In this document: positions 1 to 8,641 of the stretch, in pieces
Layout of the letters: each line of letters starts with the position of its first letter
Numbering within the stretch: the first letter of the stretch is position 1
Source: Clostridium massiliamazoniense
GTDB lineage: Bacteria; Bacillota; Clostridia; Clostridiales; Clostridiaceae
Direction of reading: 5' to 3'
Assembly: GCF_001403635.1 (NCBI RefSeq)
Contig: NZ_LN879468.1
Location: 124,001-188,000, forward strand
Length of the DNA stretch: 64,000 nucleotides
Notes under the pieces: generated by a model
What the model was told of the DNA's origin: nothing
Seen by the model: only the letters and a program-made list of their open reading frames with translations
Database searches by the model: none
Made by a program: the position numbers and the translations under genes

Positions 1-867
1 TTGAATTTCATTATGAAAGATGAGATTAAAAAAGATGATTTAGGGAAAGAGAATATTAAGAATAACGGTAATGGTAATAACTTTTATAAGAAAATATGGT
101 TTTGGGTTCTTGTTGTAGTTGCTATTGTAGGGGTTGCTGGTACAGCAGCTTATGCTCAGCATAAAGAAAACAACGCAAAAAATGAAATAATAAAGCAAAT
201 AGAAGTACAAGCACAAAATAATGCTAATAATAGCAATACAAATAGTGGAAATGCTGTAAGTAGTAGTTCTTTTTCAGAAAGTGTTAATGGACAAAACCAA
301 AGTATAACTATAGAGAGCAATGGGAATATACTACAAGAAAATCCTAATACAGATAATTCTACTGCAAAGGAAGTTGACTTAAAAGTTGGAAACTATGAAG
401 TAGGAAAAGAGATTATGCCTGGGTATTATAGTGTTGCAGTGACAGGAACAGGAAAAATAGATGTATATGATAGTGCTGGTAATGAACTTTTAAATGGTTC
501 TGTAAAAGAAGGTTCAAAAACAGGAGTAGCAACTTTTAAAATGCAATTGAATAAGGGGGAAAAGGTTGACTTACAAGGATTCCAAGGAGTTAAATTTACT
601 CCATATACACATAAATATTTATCAACATTAAATGAAGGTTCTTATGTGGTTGGAGAATCAGTAAAACCAGGAAATTATTCAATGGAAATTCCAGCAGGAA
701 CAGGTTCAGTATCTGTATTAGATGCTATAGGAATTCCAGTATATAATGAAATGATTACAGAGGGGCAAAATAATAATCAAAGTCAAAAGGTTAACTTAGA
801 CTTAAAATCAGGAGATGTTATAAACATAAATGGTATTAACGGAGTAAAGTTAACAGTTAATAGTTAA
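1..867 (+). CDS. membrane-anchored surface protein with two tandem repeats
   Basis: I do not recognise a named family. A single hydrophobic segment at about residues 33-52 follows a lysine/asparagine-rich cytoplasmic start, so the protein is probably anchored with its C-terminus outside. A Ser/Asn-rich linker (about 53-125) leads to two similar repeats of about 75 residues (about 126-205 and 212-288). Each has a VG-x-Y/S-x-VG...PG-Y/N-Y-S pattern followed by a beta-rich stretch. The frame is open from base 1 (TTG), with an ATG at 13. The window edge hides any ribosome binding site, so the start is uncertain and the gene may begin earlier. A strong terminator follows. Confidence 0.6.
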   Translation: MNFIMKDEIKKDDLGKENIKNNGNGNNFYKKIWFWVLVVVAIVGVAGTAAYAQHKENNAKNEIIKQIEVQAQNNANNSNTNSGNAVSSSSFSESVNGQNQSITIESNGNILQENPNTDNSTAKEVDLKVGNYEVGKEIMPGYYSVAVTGTGKIDVYDSAGNELLNGSVKEGSKTGVATFKMQLNKGEKVDLQGFQGVKFTPYTHKYLSTLNEGSYVVGESVKPGNYSMEIPAGTGSVSVLDAIGIPVYNEMITEGQNNNQSQKVNLDLKSGDVININGINGVKLTVNS

Positions 868-907
868 GAAGAATTACTTGTACATGTTTATATATAATTA
901 TGAAAAT

Positions 908-946
908 AATACTGAGATGTTAAAGCTCTCAGTATTATTTTTTTTC
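908..946 (+). terminator. intrinsic terminator after the surface-protein gene
   Basis: The inverted repeat AATACTGAG / CTCAGTATT is followed by a run of T. It separates the first gene from the two-component operon. Confidence 0.8.
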
Positions 947-1074
947 TTATTGGAATACTAGAAATAGTTTTATTTTATAATAGTGACATTAAAATTTTTT
1001 TGTTAAGTTATGATATAATGAAATAAGTTTTTAAGACAAGTGAAAAATTTATATATTTATGGGGAGCTGTACTT

Positions 1075-1746
1075 ATGAAGAGAATTATAATAATTGAAGA
1101 CTCGGAGGTTATTAGAGAAGAGCTTAAGAGTTTTTTAAGTAAATATGGATATGATGTTGTTCTAGCAATGGATTTTGAAAATATACTAGAGGAAGTTAAA
1201 GACCTTAATGGAGATTTGATTCTTCTTGATGTAAATTTACCTGTTTTTGATGGTTATTATATTTGTAGAGAAATTAGAAAAGAATCTGATGTACCTATAA
1301 TTATTGTCACTAGTAGAGATAGTGAACTTGATGAGCTTATGAGTATGAATTTAGGTGCTGATGATTTTGTTACAAAGCCTTATAATACTCAAATATTATT
1401 AGCTAGAATTGAATCAGTTTTAAGAAGAGCATCTAGAGTTGTTGAAAGTTCAGATTTATTAGAGCATAAGGGAATAATTTTAAATCTTTCTAATGGCACT
1501 GTTAACTATGAGGGAAAAAGTTTAGAGATAACTAAAAATGAACTTAAAATATTATCTTACTTAATGAAAAATAAAGGGAATATAGTTTCTAGAGAAGATT
1601 TAATGACTTATCTTTGGAATTCAGATTTCTTTGTTGATGATAATACCTTATCTGTTAATGTAACTAGGTTAAGAAAAAAGCTTGAATCTATAGGAGTTAA
1701 GGATGCTATAGAAACTAGAAGAGGTCTTGGGTATATAATGCAATGA
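1075..1746 (+). CDS. OmpR/PhoB-family response regulator
   Basis: DNA-binding response regulator, 223 residues. The receiver domain (about 1-115) has the acidic pair E8/D9, the phospho-acceptor D52 in LLDVNLP and the conserved lysine in VTKP. The C-terminal winged helix (about 125-223) ends with the family pattern ETRRGLGYI. GGGGAG lies just before the ATG at 1075. The stop overlaps the start of the histidine kinase by 4 bases (ATGA), so the pair is translationally coupled. Together with that kinase it looks like a BceR-type regulator of antimicrobial-peptide-responsive ABC transporters. Two BceB-like permeases lie 3.4 and 8.4 kb downstream and are plausible targets, by inference only. Confidence 0.9.
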   Translation: MKRIIIIEDSEVIREELKSFLSKYGYDVVLAMDFENILEEVKDLNGDLILLDVNLPVFDGYYICREIRKESDVPIIIVTSRDSELDELMSMNLGADDFVTKPYNTQILLARIESVLRRASRVVESSDLLEHKGIILNLSNGTVNYEGKSLEITKNELKILSYLMKNKGNIVSREDLMTYLWNSDFFVDDNTLSVNVTRLRKKLESIGVKDAIETRRGLGYIMQ

Positions 1747-2759
1747 ATTTAAGAGGATATTTTAAAGAAAGATTTTATTATCTCCTTATAAATTTAATAA
1801 TGTTTATGGCAATTGTTTTTATAATGAAATTGGTTAATATCCCTAATGTAATAATATTTTTAGTATTTTTAATTTGGTTTGCACCTTTAGTTTTATATAT
1901 TTTTTTCGAATATTTTAAATCTAAAAGATACTATGGAGATCTTTACAGTGTAAATGAAAATCTTGATAAGAAATATTTATTGCCAGAAATAATTGAAGAG
2001 CCTGACTTTATAGAAGGAAAGATAGTTCATGAAATTTTACGAGAAGCTAGCAAGTCTATGTATGAAAATGTTAGAATTTACAAAAACAAGGAAGAAGAGT
2101 ATAGAGAGTATATAGAAACTTGGGTTCATGAAATTAAAACACCTATAGCATCTATAAGACTTATGTTAGATAACAATAAGGAGTTTATAGATAAAAGATT
2201 CAGTAGTGAAATGGATAAAGTAGAACTCTTTATTGAACAGGCATTATATTATTCAAGAAGTAATGATGTTAGCAAAGATTATATAGTAAGAAGATTTTCT
2301 ATAAAGGATTCAATATACAAAATAATAAAGAGAAACTCTAGAGACTTTATAACAAAGAGGATTTCTTTAGAGGTGTTTGAAGAAGATAAGTTTATTTATA
2401 GTGATCCTAAGTGGGTAGAGTTTATTACTAATCAAATTATAGGAAATTCAGTAAAATATTCTTTAGATAAAGGTGGAAAAATATCATTAAAACTTATAGA
2501 AGAAAAAGAAAATATAAAATTAATTATAAGTGATAATGGAGTTGGAATAGAGGAGAAAGATATAAAAAGAGTTTTTGAAAAAGGCTTTACAGGGGAGAAT
2601 GGAAGAAAATTTGGAAAATCAACAGGTATGGGATTGTACCTTTGTAAAAAGCTATGTGATAAATTAGGAATAGGAATATCATTAAAATCGAGGATAAATG
2701 AGGGAACTACAATTACTTTAATTTTTCCTCAAAGCAGTATGATGCGATTAGAAGAATAA
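1743..2759 (+). CDS. BceS-like intramembrane-sensing histidine kinase
   Basis: Sensor kinase of 338 residues. Two transmembrane helices (about 13-30 and 36-58) are joined by only a few residues, so there is no real extracellular sensor domain. This is typical of intramembrane-sensing kinases that read the state of a partner ABC transporter. The phospho-acceptor is H129 in WVHEIKTP. The ATPase domain has the N-box (IIGNSVKYS), G1 (DNGVGIEE) and G2 (GKSTGMGLYL). It overlaps the response regulator by 4 bases. Unlike textbook bceRS-bceAB loci, no ABC transporter follows directly; related transporter genes occur at 6111-8090 and 10440-13179. Confidence 0.88.
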   Translation: MNLRGYFKERFYYLLINLIMFMAIVFIMKLVNIPNVIIFLVFLIWFAPLVLYIFFEYFKSKRYYGDLYSVNENLDKKYLLPEIIEEPDFIEGKIVHEILREASKSMYENVRIYKNKEEEYREYIETWVHEIKTPIASIRLMLDNNKEFIDKRFSSEMDKVELFIEQALYYSRSNDVSKDYIVRRFSIKDSIYKIIKRNSRDFITKRISLEVFEEDKFIYSDPKWVEFITNQIIGNSVKYSLDKGGKISLKLIEEKENIKLIISDNGVGIEEKDIKRVFEKGFTGENGRKFGKSTGMGLYLCKKLCDKLGIGISLKSRINEGTTITLIFPQSSMMRLEE

Positions 2760-2773
2760 ATTTTGGAACATAA

Positions 2774-2802
2774 TAGCCCAGTCTATAAAATAGACTGGGC
2801 TA
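2774..2802 (+). terminator. hairpin terminator after the two-component genes
   Basis: A 12-bp perfect stem, TAGCCCAGTCTA / TAGACTGGGCTA, with a 5-base loop. The following T-run is poor, so termination strength is uncertain. Confidence 0.6.
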
Positions 2803-3193
2803 TATTGTTACAAAATATACAGAAACAGCATTTTGCTGCATTTAGATGATAGCATAATTTTATATGGAATGGAAACTATAACAATAAATTTATTTGAATA
2901 AATGTGGAAAAAAAACTAAAAATATGAAATTTATATTGGATAATATTAATGAAGTGTTATATAAGTAGTAATTTACATGATAAACACTAAAAAATAGAAT
3001 TAATTAATTTATTAAGAATAATATAATTTTTATTCGATTGATAAAAAAATAGCTTTTATAGAATAAATTTATATGTTAAATAGTAAATTTCTTAAAAATG
3101 GCAACAATTTTTGATTGAAAATATGAATAAGTGTAACTAATTTGTTAAAAAGTATGTTGACAATGAAAAAAAAAGATGATATTATGTAAAAAG

Positions 3194-3208
3194 TGATAAT
3201 GATTATCA
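3194..3208 (+). promoter_or_regulatory. Fur box upstream of the Nramp transporter
   Basis: A perfect 7-1-7 inverted repeat, TGATAAT-G-ATTATCA, equal to the consensus Fur box. PerR boxes (TTATAAT) and Zur boxes (TCGTAAT) differ at the outer positions. It lies 110 bp before the transporter start in an otherwise gene-free 560-bp AT-rich stretch (2760-3318), so it most likely gives iron-dependent repression of the transporter. Confidence 0.8.
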
Positions 3209-3318
3209 ATAACTTTTAGATGAGTTTTGGATTTAATTAAGGACATAACAATATTTATATAAGTATTGTTGTGGCAGCAATTATTAGATAAATTATACAA
3301 AAGATTAGGAGAATTCAA

Positions 3319-4593
3319 ATGAATGTAGGATTAACAGATGAACAACTTCTCAAAAAGAGTAGAAAAAAGAGATTCCTGATGATGTTAGGAACTATGGGAC
3401 CTGGAATCACAGTAATGCTTGCAGATACTGATGCTGGTTCTATAATAACAGCAGCTCAATCAGGAGCACAATGGGGATATAAGCTAATATTATTAAACTT
3501 AATACTTATCCCAATGTTATATTTTGTACAAGAGTTAACAACTCGTATAGGAATAACAACAGGTAAAGGACATGGAGATTTAATTAAGGATACCTTTGGT
3601 AAAGGGTGGGCTTATCTTTCAGTAATAACATTGTTTATATCAACAATAGGAGCACTTATTACAGAGTTCTCAGGAATGATGGGTGTAGGATTGTTATTTG
3701 GTATTTCAAAATGGATAATGGTTCCTCTTGTTGTAGCAGCATTAATACTTCTAAGTGCTACAGGAAAATATAAAACTGTTGAAAGAATTGCAATAGTAGT
3801 AGGATTATTTGAACTTGTATTTATACCAGCAATGATATTTGCACATCCAGATTATCATGCAGTACTTGCTAGTTTAGTAGGACCTCAACCTTTAAATAGT
3901 TCAGCATACTGGTTACTAATAGCAGCAAACGTTGGTGCAGTTATAATGCCTTGGATGGTATTCTATCAACAAGGAGCAGTTGTTGATAAAGGGCTTACAG
4001 AAAAAGATTTAAAATTCGGAAGAGTAGATACAATAGTTGGATCAATAGTTACTCAATTAATAGTTGTAGTTATAGTTATAACAGTTGCAGCAACTATAGG
4101 AAAAACTAATCCTAATGCATCTCTTAACACAATTCAACAAATAAGTGATGCCTTAACACCTTTCCTTGGAAATCTTGGAGGAAGAGTAGTATTTGCTATA
4201 GGAATATCAGGAGCAGCTTTAATAGCAGCAATAGTTGTATCATTAGCAGCTTCATGGGGCTTTGGAGAATTATTTGATAAACCATGTAGTTTAAATAACA
4301 CTTGGAAAGAAGCACCTTTATTTTATTCATTCTATTGTGGTGCATTAATTTTAGGTGGAATAATAGTATTATCAGGAATTCCATTAATTCCATTAACATT
4401 AGGTGTGGAAGTTTTAAATACATTATTACTTCCAATAGTATTAGGATTCTTAATAGCTTTAGGATGGAAGGTACTTCCTGAAAAACATAAACTTAAATTA
4501 TGGGAAAAAATAATATTAATATGTATATATATAATAGTTTGTGGATTAGGGGTTGTTACAGTAGTAATGACATTCTTCCCTAACTTAATATAA
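3319..4593 (+). CDS. divergent Nramp-family divalent metal transporter
   Basis: Integral membrane transporter, 424 residues with about 11 helices, of the Nramp (MntH/SLC11) fold. The first helix, which in classic Nramp proteins carries the metal-binding DPGN motif, here reads LADTDAGS. Helix 6, usually MPHN, reads IMPWMVFYQQ. The protein therefore belongs to a divergent branch whose metal (Mn, Fe or another divalent ion) cannot be fixed from sequence. A perfect Fur box upstream argues for a role in iron or manganese acquisition. The start ATG at 3319 has AGGAGA upstream. It is transcribed alone and followed by a palindromic repeat that can act as terminator. Confidence 0.85.
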   Translation: MNVGLTDEQLLKKSRKKRFLMMLGTMGPGITVMLADTDAGSIITAAQSGAQWGYKLILLNLILIPMLYFVQELTTRIGITTGKGHGDLIKDTFGKGWAYLSVITLFISTIGALITEFSGMMGVGLLFGISKWIMVPLVVAALILLSATGKYKTVERIAIVVGLFELVFIPAMIFAHPDYHAVLASLVGPQPLNSSAYWLLIAANVGAVIMPWMVFYQQGAVVDKGLTEKDLKFGRVDTIVGSIVTQLIVVVIVITVAATIGKTNPNASLNTIQQISDALTPFLGNLGGRVVFAIGISGAALIAAIVVSLAASWGFGELFDKPCSLNNTWKEAPLFYSFYCGALILGGIIVLSGIPLIPLTLGVEVLNTLLLPIVLGFLIALGWKVLPEKHKLKLWEKIILICIYIIVCGLGVVTVVMTFFPNLI

Positions 4594-4604
4594 ATTCTAA
4601 AAAA

Positions 4605-4870
4605 GAGAGGATGTATCAAATTACAGATACATCCTCTCTGCCTTTTATCTAGCTATATAGGTTCATCATTTGTGACCACTCACTTAAGTAAAGAAGCTCT
4701 AATATTTTTTCTACAACAGTTTCTAAAATTTCTAAACTTACTTTGTTTAAACAATGGAAATTTTTCACGAAACTATTGTTCAAAAATAAAGAGCTTCTAG
4801 TACTAGTTCAATGGTTACAGCACTTTATACCTATATAGCTATCTCGGCAGATGAAAAAATACATTTATAA
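4605..4870 (+). repeat. dispersed palindromic repeat, family A, longest copy
   Basis: Begins with a strong hairpin, AGAGAGGATGTATC / GATACATCCTCTCT (4605-4639), that probably terminates the transporter transcript. The rest is a larger inverted repeat: TAGCTATATAGG (about 4651) is mirrored by CCTATATAGCTA (about 4832), and AGAAGCTCT by AGAGCTTCT. Related shorter copies lie near 8096, 16856, 33216 and 46891. No ORF is present, so this looks like a MITE-type or transcribed hairpin repeat. Confidence 0.75.
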
Positions 4871-5115
4871 AAGTAACATAAAATAAGGTGAAGATTTGAT
4901 ATATCTTCATCTTATTTTTTTGTATTATTATTAAGAAATAAAAGTTAACATTAAAAATTTTAATTAAGAATTAAATAATTAATAATTAGGCACTAAAGTT
5001 AAAGGAGCAATTTTTTTGAATTTTTTATTTGGTTAATTTGAACAATAAGATTTTTACTGGTATAAAGGAATAAGGTAACTATCATTAGGAAGAATTAGCT
5101 TTGGAGGGACAGCTT

Positions 5116-5898
5116 ATGAATAAAAAATATATAAAGGTTGTAAGGGATAAGGAATACCATAAGTTTCAAAAACTTTTAGAGAAAGATGGAGACCGTATTT
5201 TTAATGCTGTGTGTGATGAACTAGGTGAATATAGCAAGGATGCCGAAAGACTTTATGATTTAACTATAATGAAAATTTGGGATGATATTTCTGAGACTAG
5301 AAATATGAAAAATGACTTTATAAATTATATAAATGAATCTATAGGGGAACTAGCTATTGAGGATAATTTAGATTATAGACTTAATATAGTAATGGATGAT
5401 ATTTTTAATAAAAGGATTCTAAGAATAAGGGAACGTGTTTATAGAAATCAAAGGGTTGTTGGAAAAATAATTATAAAAGAATTAAAAAAGGAATTAGGAA
5501 TTGAAAATACTATATATGAAAGATTAATAAATACATTTAATAGAACCTCAAGGACTAGAGATATTTACGGGAATTTTGGGAAAAATCACTCATTTTCTTC
5601 AAGTTGCTATTTTTATGCTGTAGTTATAACAGAACAGAGTATACATTTTAAACCCTTAACAATAAAGTACGAAGATATAAACAATGAAGAAAATTATATA
5701 AGTAGTGAATTTAGGGATATAGAATGCGTTGAAATAGTAAATTGTGAAATGGAAAATTTACCTGGACCTCTAATAATTAAGTTAAAAAATGGCAAAAAAG
5801 TTGAATTAAAATATATAAGAAGTATAGATATGATAAGACTTAAAAAGTTTTTAAAGCATTTATTTATAGAAAAAGGTATATATGGAGTGGCAAGCTAG
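5116..5898 (+). CDS. uncharacterised 260-residue protein
   Basis: I do not recognise the family. The protein is soluble, highly charged and Lys/Glu/Asp/Asn-rich, without signal peptide or membrane segment. The N-terminal half (to about residue 150) is predicted helical. The C-terminal half (about 165-250) alternates hydrophobic and polar residues, as in a small beta domain of PH-like type, ending with a basic helix. ATG 5116 is chosen because GGAGGG sits 7 bases upstream; an in-frame TTG at 5101 has no such site. It stands alone between the family A repeat and the permease gene. Confidence 0.55.
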   Translation: MNKKYIKVVRDKEYHKFQKLLEKDGDRIFNAVCDELGEYSKDAERLYDLTIMKIWDDISETRNMKNDFINYINESIGELAIEDNLDYRLNIVMDDIFNKRILRIRERVYRNQRVVGKIIIKELKKELGIENTIYERLINTFNRTSRTRDIYGNFGKNHSFSSSCYFYAVVITEQSIHFKPLTIKYEDINNEENYISSEFRDIECVEIVNCEMENLPGPLIIKLKNGKKVELKYIRSIDMIRLKKFLKHLFIEKGIYGVAS

Positions 5899-6058
5899 GG
5901 GCTTGCTTTTTTTATATTTAATAAAAATATTAAAAAAGATCAAGGGAAAATATAAACAGCTTGGACGTTACTAAAAGGATATTTTATGAACAGACTTTAT
6001 CTGATTTTAAGTTTTGATATAATAATTATTAGAATTTGAACAAATGAGGTGAAAAGAT

Positions 6059-6109
6059 TTGAAAAAACACTGGAAAAGAACTTTTCGGATAAGTAAGGGG
6101 GCACTTTAG
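6059..6109 (+). CDS. possible 16-residue leader peptide before the permease gene
   Basis: A TTG-initiated ORF of 16 codons (LKKHWKRTFRISKGAL) with GAGGTG just upstream. It ends one base before the ATG of the permease and covers that gene's ribosome binding site. The product would be very basic. It could be a coupling leader, a relic of a lost upstream gene, or chance. Confidence 0.25.
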   Translation: MKKHWKRTFRISKGAL

Positions 6110-6110
6110 A

Positions 6111-8090
6111 ATGTATACAAAAATTGCTCTTAATAATGTGAAGAAAAGTTTTAAGGATTATACAATATATTTTCTTACTTTAAGTTTTGCGGTATGCATA
6201 TTCTATGCTTTTAATTCCATTGGAAATCAAAGAGCTATGGAGGATATATCAGAAAATACAGCAGCTTATATAGAAATTATAAAAAGGGTTATATCGGGAG
6301 TTTCTGTATTTGTATCATTTATTTTAGGGATACTCATAATATATGCAAATAACTTTTTAATAAAAAGAAGAAAAAGAGAGCTTGGAATGTACATGATTCT
6401 AGGTATGGGGAAAATAAAAATATCTCAAATTCTAGTAACAGAAACTTTTTCTATAGGGCTTATTTCTTTAATTATTGGATTAGGTTTTGGGGTAATATTA
6501 TCTCAAGGTTTATCAATTTTTACAGCAAGGTTATTTAACTTAAGTTTATCTAAGTATATGTTTTCTATATCTATAGATGCCATAGTAAAAACAATAATAT
6601 ATTTTGGTATCATTTTTATTTTGGTGATGATATTAAATGTATTTGTAATAAGTAAATATAAACTTATAGATTTATTAATGGCAAGGAGAAAAAATGAAAA
6701 AATTACAATGCGAAATCCTATAGTTTCATTTATTGTATTTGTTAGTGGAATTTTCTTTTTAGTGAAGGCTTATTATTTAATATTAAACCAAGGTACTGAT
6801 ATTAAAGCTTTTAGTGAAATAACTACACCACTTTTTTTAGGGGTTATTGGGACCTTTTTGTTTTTCTTTGGAACCTCTGGTTGTTTATTATATGTTATAA
6901 GGAAAAATAAAAATATTTATTTAAAAGGTCTTAATATATTTGTTGTTAAACAAATTAGCAGCAAAATTAATACTAATTTTATTTCAATATCAATAATATC
7001 ACTTATGCTATTTGTAACTATAGTTTCTTTATCATCAGGTCTTGGGTTAAAAAATGTGTTAGATAAAAATTTAGAAGCTACAACTCCATTTGATGCCACT
7101 CTTCGATTAGTATCACAGGATAATGGAGAAAATATAAGTGAGGCTTTGCAAAAAAATAATATTTCTATGTCTAAGGATTTTAAAACAGTTACTTATAATA
7201 CATATGATAGTAAGTTAGATATAAGTGAAATATCAGGAAATAGCTTAATGGATTCTTCAGCAACTGTAATGACCATTAGTGATTATAATAACATAATGAA
7301 GCTAGAAGGGAAGCCTACAGTGGATTTAAAAAGTAATGAAGCCTTAATAACATCAAATTTTAATTTATTAGAACCTTCTTTAAATAAGTTTATAGAATCA
7401 GGAAAAGAATTGACTATAAATAATAAGAATTACATGGTAAAGAATAAAGAAGTTTTAAATAGAGCCTATGAATCAGTAGGAATGACTGTAAATATATGTA
7501 CTATAATAGTACCAGATGATGGAGTGAGTGGGTTAACTAGAGAATTTTCTTATATGGACATAGATTATGGAAAGGATAAAAAAGCAGGAGAAAAATTTAT
7601 TAATAAATTAAATAAAAAATACGGAGTAGATTATGAAAATTCAGAGCATGAGAGATTTCTTCTAATAAATACAAAAACACATATTTATGAAGTAAATAAC
7701 GGAGTAACATCTATAATTTTATTTATTACTATTTATTTAGGGGTAATATTCCTTTTAACAAGTGCAGTGGTTTTAGCCCTTCAACAATTATCAGAGGCTA
7801 GTGACAGTGTAGAAAGATATAAGTCTTTAAAGAGAATATCAGTAACACAGGAGGAAATTAATAAAACAATATTTTTTCAAACTTTAATTTATTTTGTAGC
7901 ACCATTGTCCTTAGCTATAATAGATTCTATTGTAGGATTAATATTTACTAATAAATTTGTTGGGATATTTGGAAAGCAAAGTATAATGAGAGCAGCATTA
8001 ATGACCTTTATGTTGTTAATTATAATATATTTAGGATATTTTATAGCAACATATGTAAGTTATAAAAATACAATAAATTCAAGAAAATAG
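6111..8090 (+). CDS. BceB/FtsX-type ABC transporter permease without its own ATPase
   Basis: Permease of 659 residues with about ten transmembrane helices and a large extracellular domain (about residues 306-525) between helices 7 and 8. This is the layout of BceB-type permeases that sense or detoxify peptide antibiotics. It is a close full-length paralogue of the permease at 11197-13179; for example both start MY-x-KIALNNVKKSFKDY and share LALQQLSEASDS near the C-terminus. No ATP-binding subunit lies next to it, so it may use the ATPase at 10440-11207 or be a leftover duplicate. The reading frame is intact, with AAGGGGG before the ATG. The following family A hairpin may terminate it. Confidence 0.85.
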   Translation: MYTKIALNNVKKSFKDYTIYFLTLSFAVCIFYAFNSIGNQRAMEDISENTAAYIEIIKRVISGVSVFVSFILGILIIYANNFLIKRRKRELGMYMILGMGKIKISQILVTETFSIGLISLIIGLGFGVILSQGLSIFTARLFNLSLSKYMFSISIDAIVKTIIYFGIIFILVMILNVFVISKYKLIDLLMARRKNEKITMRNPIVSFIVFVSGIFFLVKAYYLILNQGTDIKAFSEITTPLFLGVIGTFLFFFGTSGCLLYVIRKNKNIYLKGLNIFVVKQISSKINTNFISISIISLMLFVTIVSLSSGLGLKNVLDKNLEATTPFDATLRLVSQDNGENISEALQKNNISMSKDFKTVTYNTYDSKLDISEISGNSLMDSSATVMTISDYNNIMKLEGKPTVDLKSNEALITSNFNLLEPSLNKFIESGKELTINNKNYMVKNKEVLNRAYESVGMTVNICTIIVPDDGVSGLTREFSYMDIDYGKDKKAGEKFINKLNKKYGVDYENSEHERFLLINTKTHIYEVNNGVTSIILFITIYLGVIFLLTSAVVLALQQLSEASDSVERYKSLKRISVTQEEINKTIFFQTLIYFVAPLSLAIIDSIVGLIFTNKFVGIFGKQSIMRAALMTFMLLIIIYLGYFIATYVSYKNTINSRK

Positions 8091-8095
8091 GAAGA

Positions 8096-8170
8096 TAGAG
8101 GATATATCGAATTACCGATAGATCCTCTCTGCTTTTATATAGCTATCTCGACAGATGAAAAAAATATATT
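8096..8170 (+). repeat. dispersed palindromic repeat, family A, short copy
   Basis: Hairpin AGAGGATATATCG / CGATAGATCCTCT (about 8097-8130), followed by the right end found in the 4605 copy (ATAGCTATCTCG-ACAGATGAAA). The middle is missing relative to the long copy. It lies directly after the permease stop and is a likely terminator. The rest of the 8091-8641 gap is AT-rich and holds only the promoter and cre site of the next gene. Confidence 0.65.
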
Positions 8171-8538
8171 TATAAGAGTAATATAAATTAGGTGTTGATT
8201 TGATACAGATCTTTATTATATTTTTTTATATATTTTTAGAAATTTTTCTTATTTATTAATATTATTTATACTGTAAATGTTTACTTTTTTTACTTTATTA
8301 CCTAAAATACAAACCTAGATAATGGATTAACTAGAAAATTATTAAGGTTTATTCATTCTTAAAAATTGAAATGAAAAACTCATCTCAACACACATTTAAA
8401 ACTTAGTATTACTGGATTTTATTTAGATTTAGTATGACTAAGTTTGCGTTATTTCTCTATATTACATTTAGAAATAGAGTTAATTTCAACTTCCTATTTT
8501 GTTAAATATAACCTTGTTATTTCTATTAAATTAATCAC

Positions 8539-8567
8539 TTGCTTTATGGATGATATGCTTATATAAT
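8539..8567 (+). promoter_or_regulatory. sigma-A type promoter of the sugar-porter gene
   Basis: -35-like TTGCTT (8539-8544) and a perfect -10 TATAAT (8562-8567) with 17-bp spacing, 75 bp before the start codon. Confidence 0.55.
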
Positions 8568-8573
8568 AATATA

Positions 8574-8587
8574 TGAAAGCGTTTACT
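8574..8587 (+). promoter_or_regulatory. cre site for CcpA carbon catabolite repression
   Basis: TGAAAGCGTTTACT matches 13 of 14 positions of the cre consensus TGWAANCGNTNWCA. It sits immediately after the predicted -10 box, where bound CcpA would block transcription start, which fits a sugar-uptake gene. Confidence 0.7.
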
Positions 8588-8641
8588 TTATTTAAATTTT
8601 TATTTAAAATAAAAAACAAAAGATGAAAGGAAAAGATTAAT

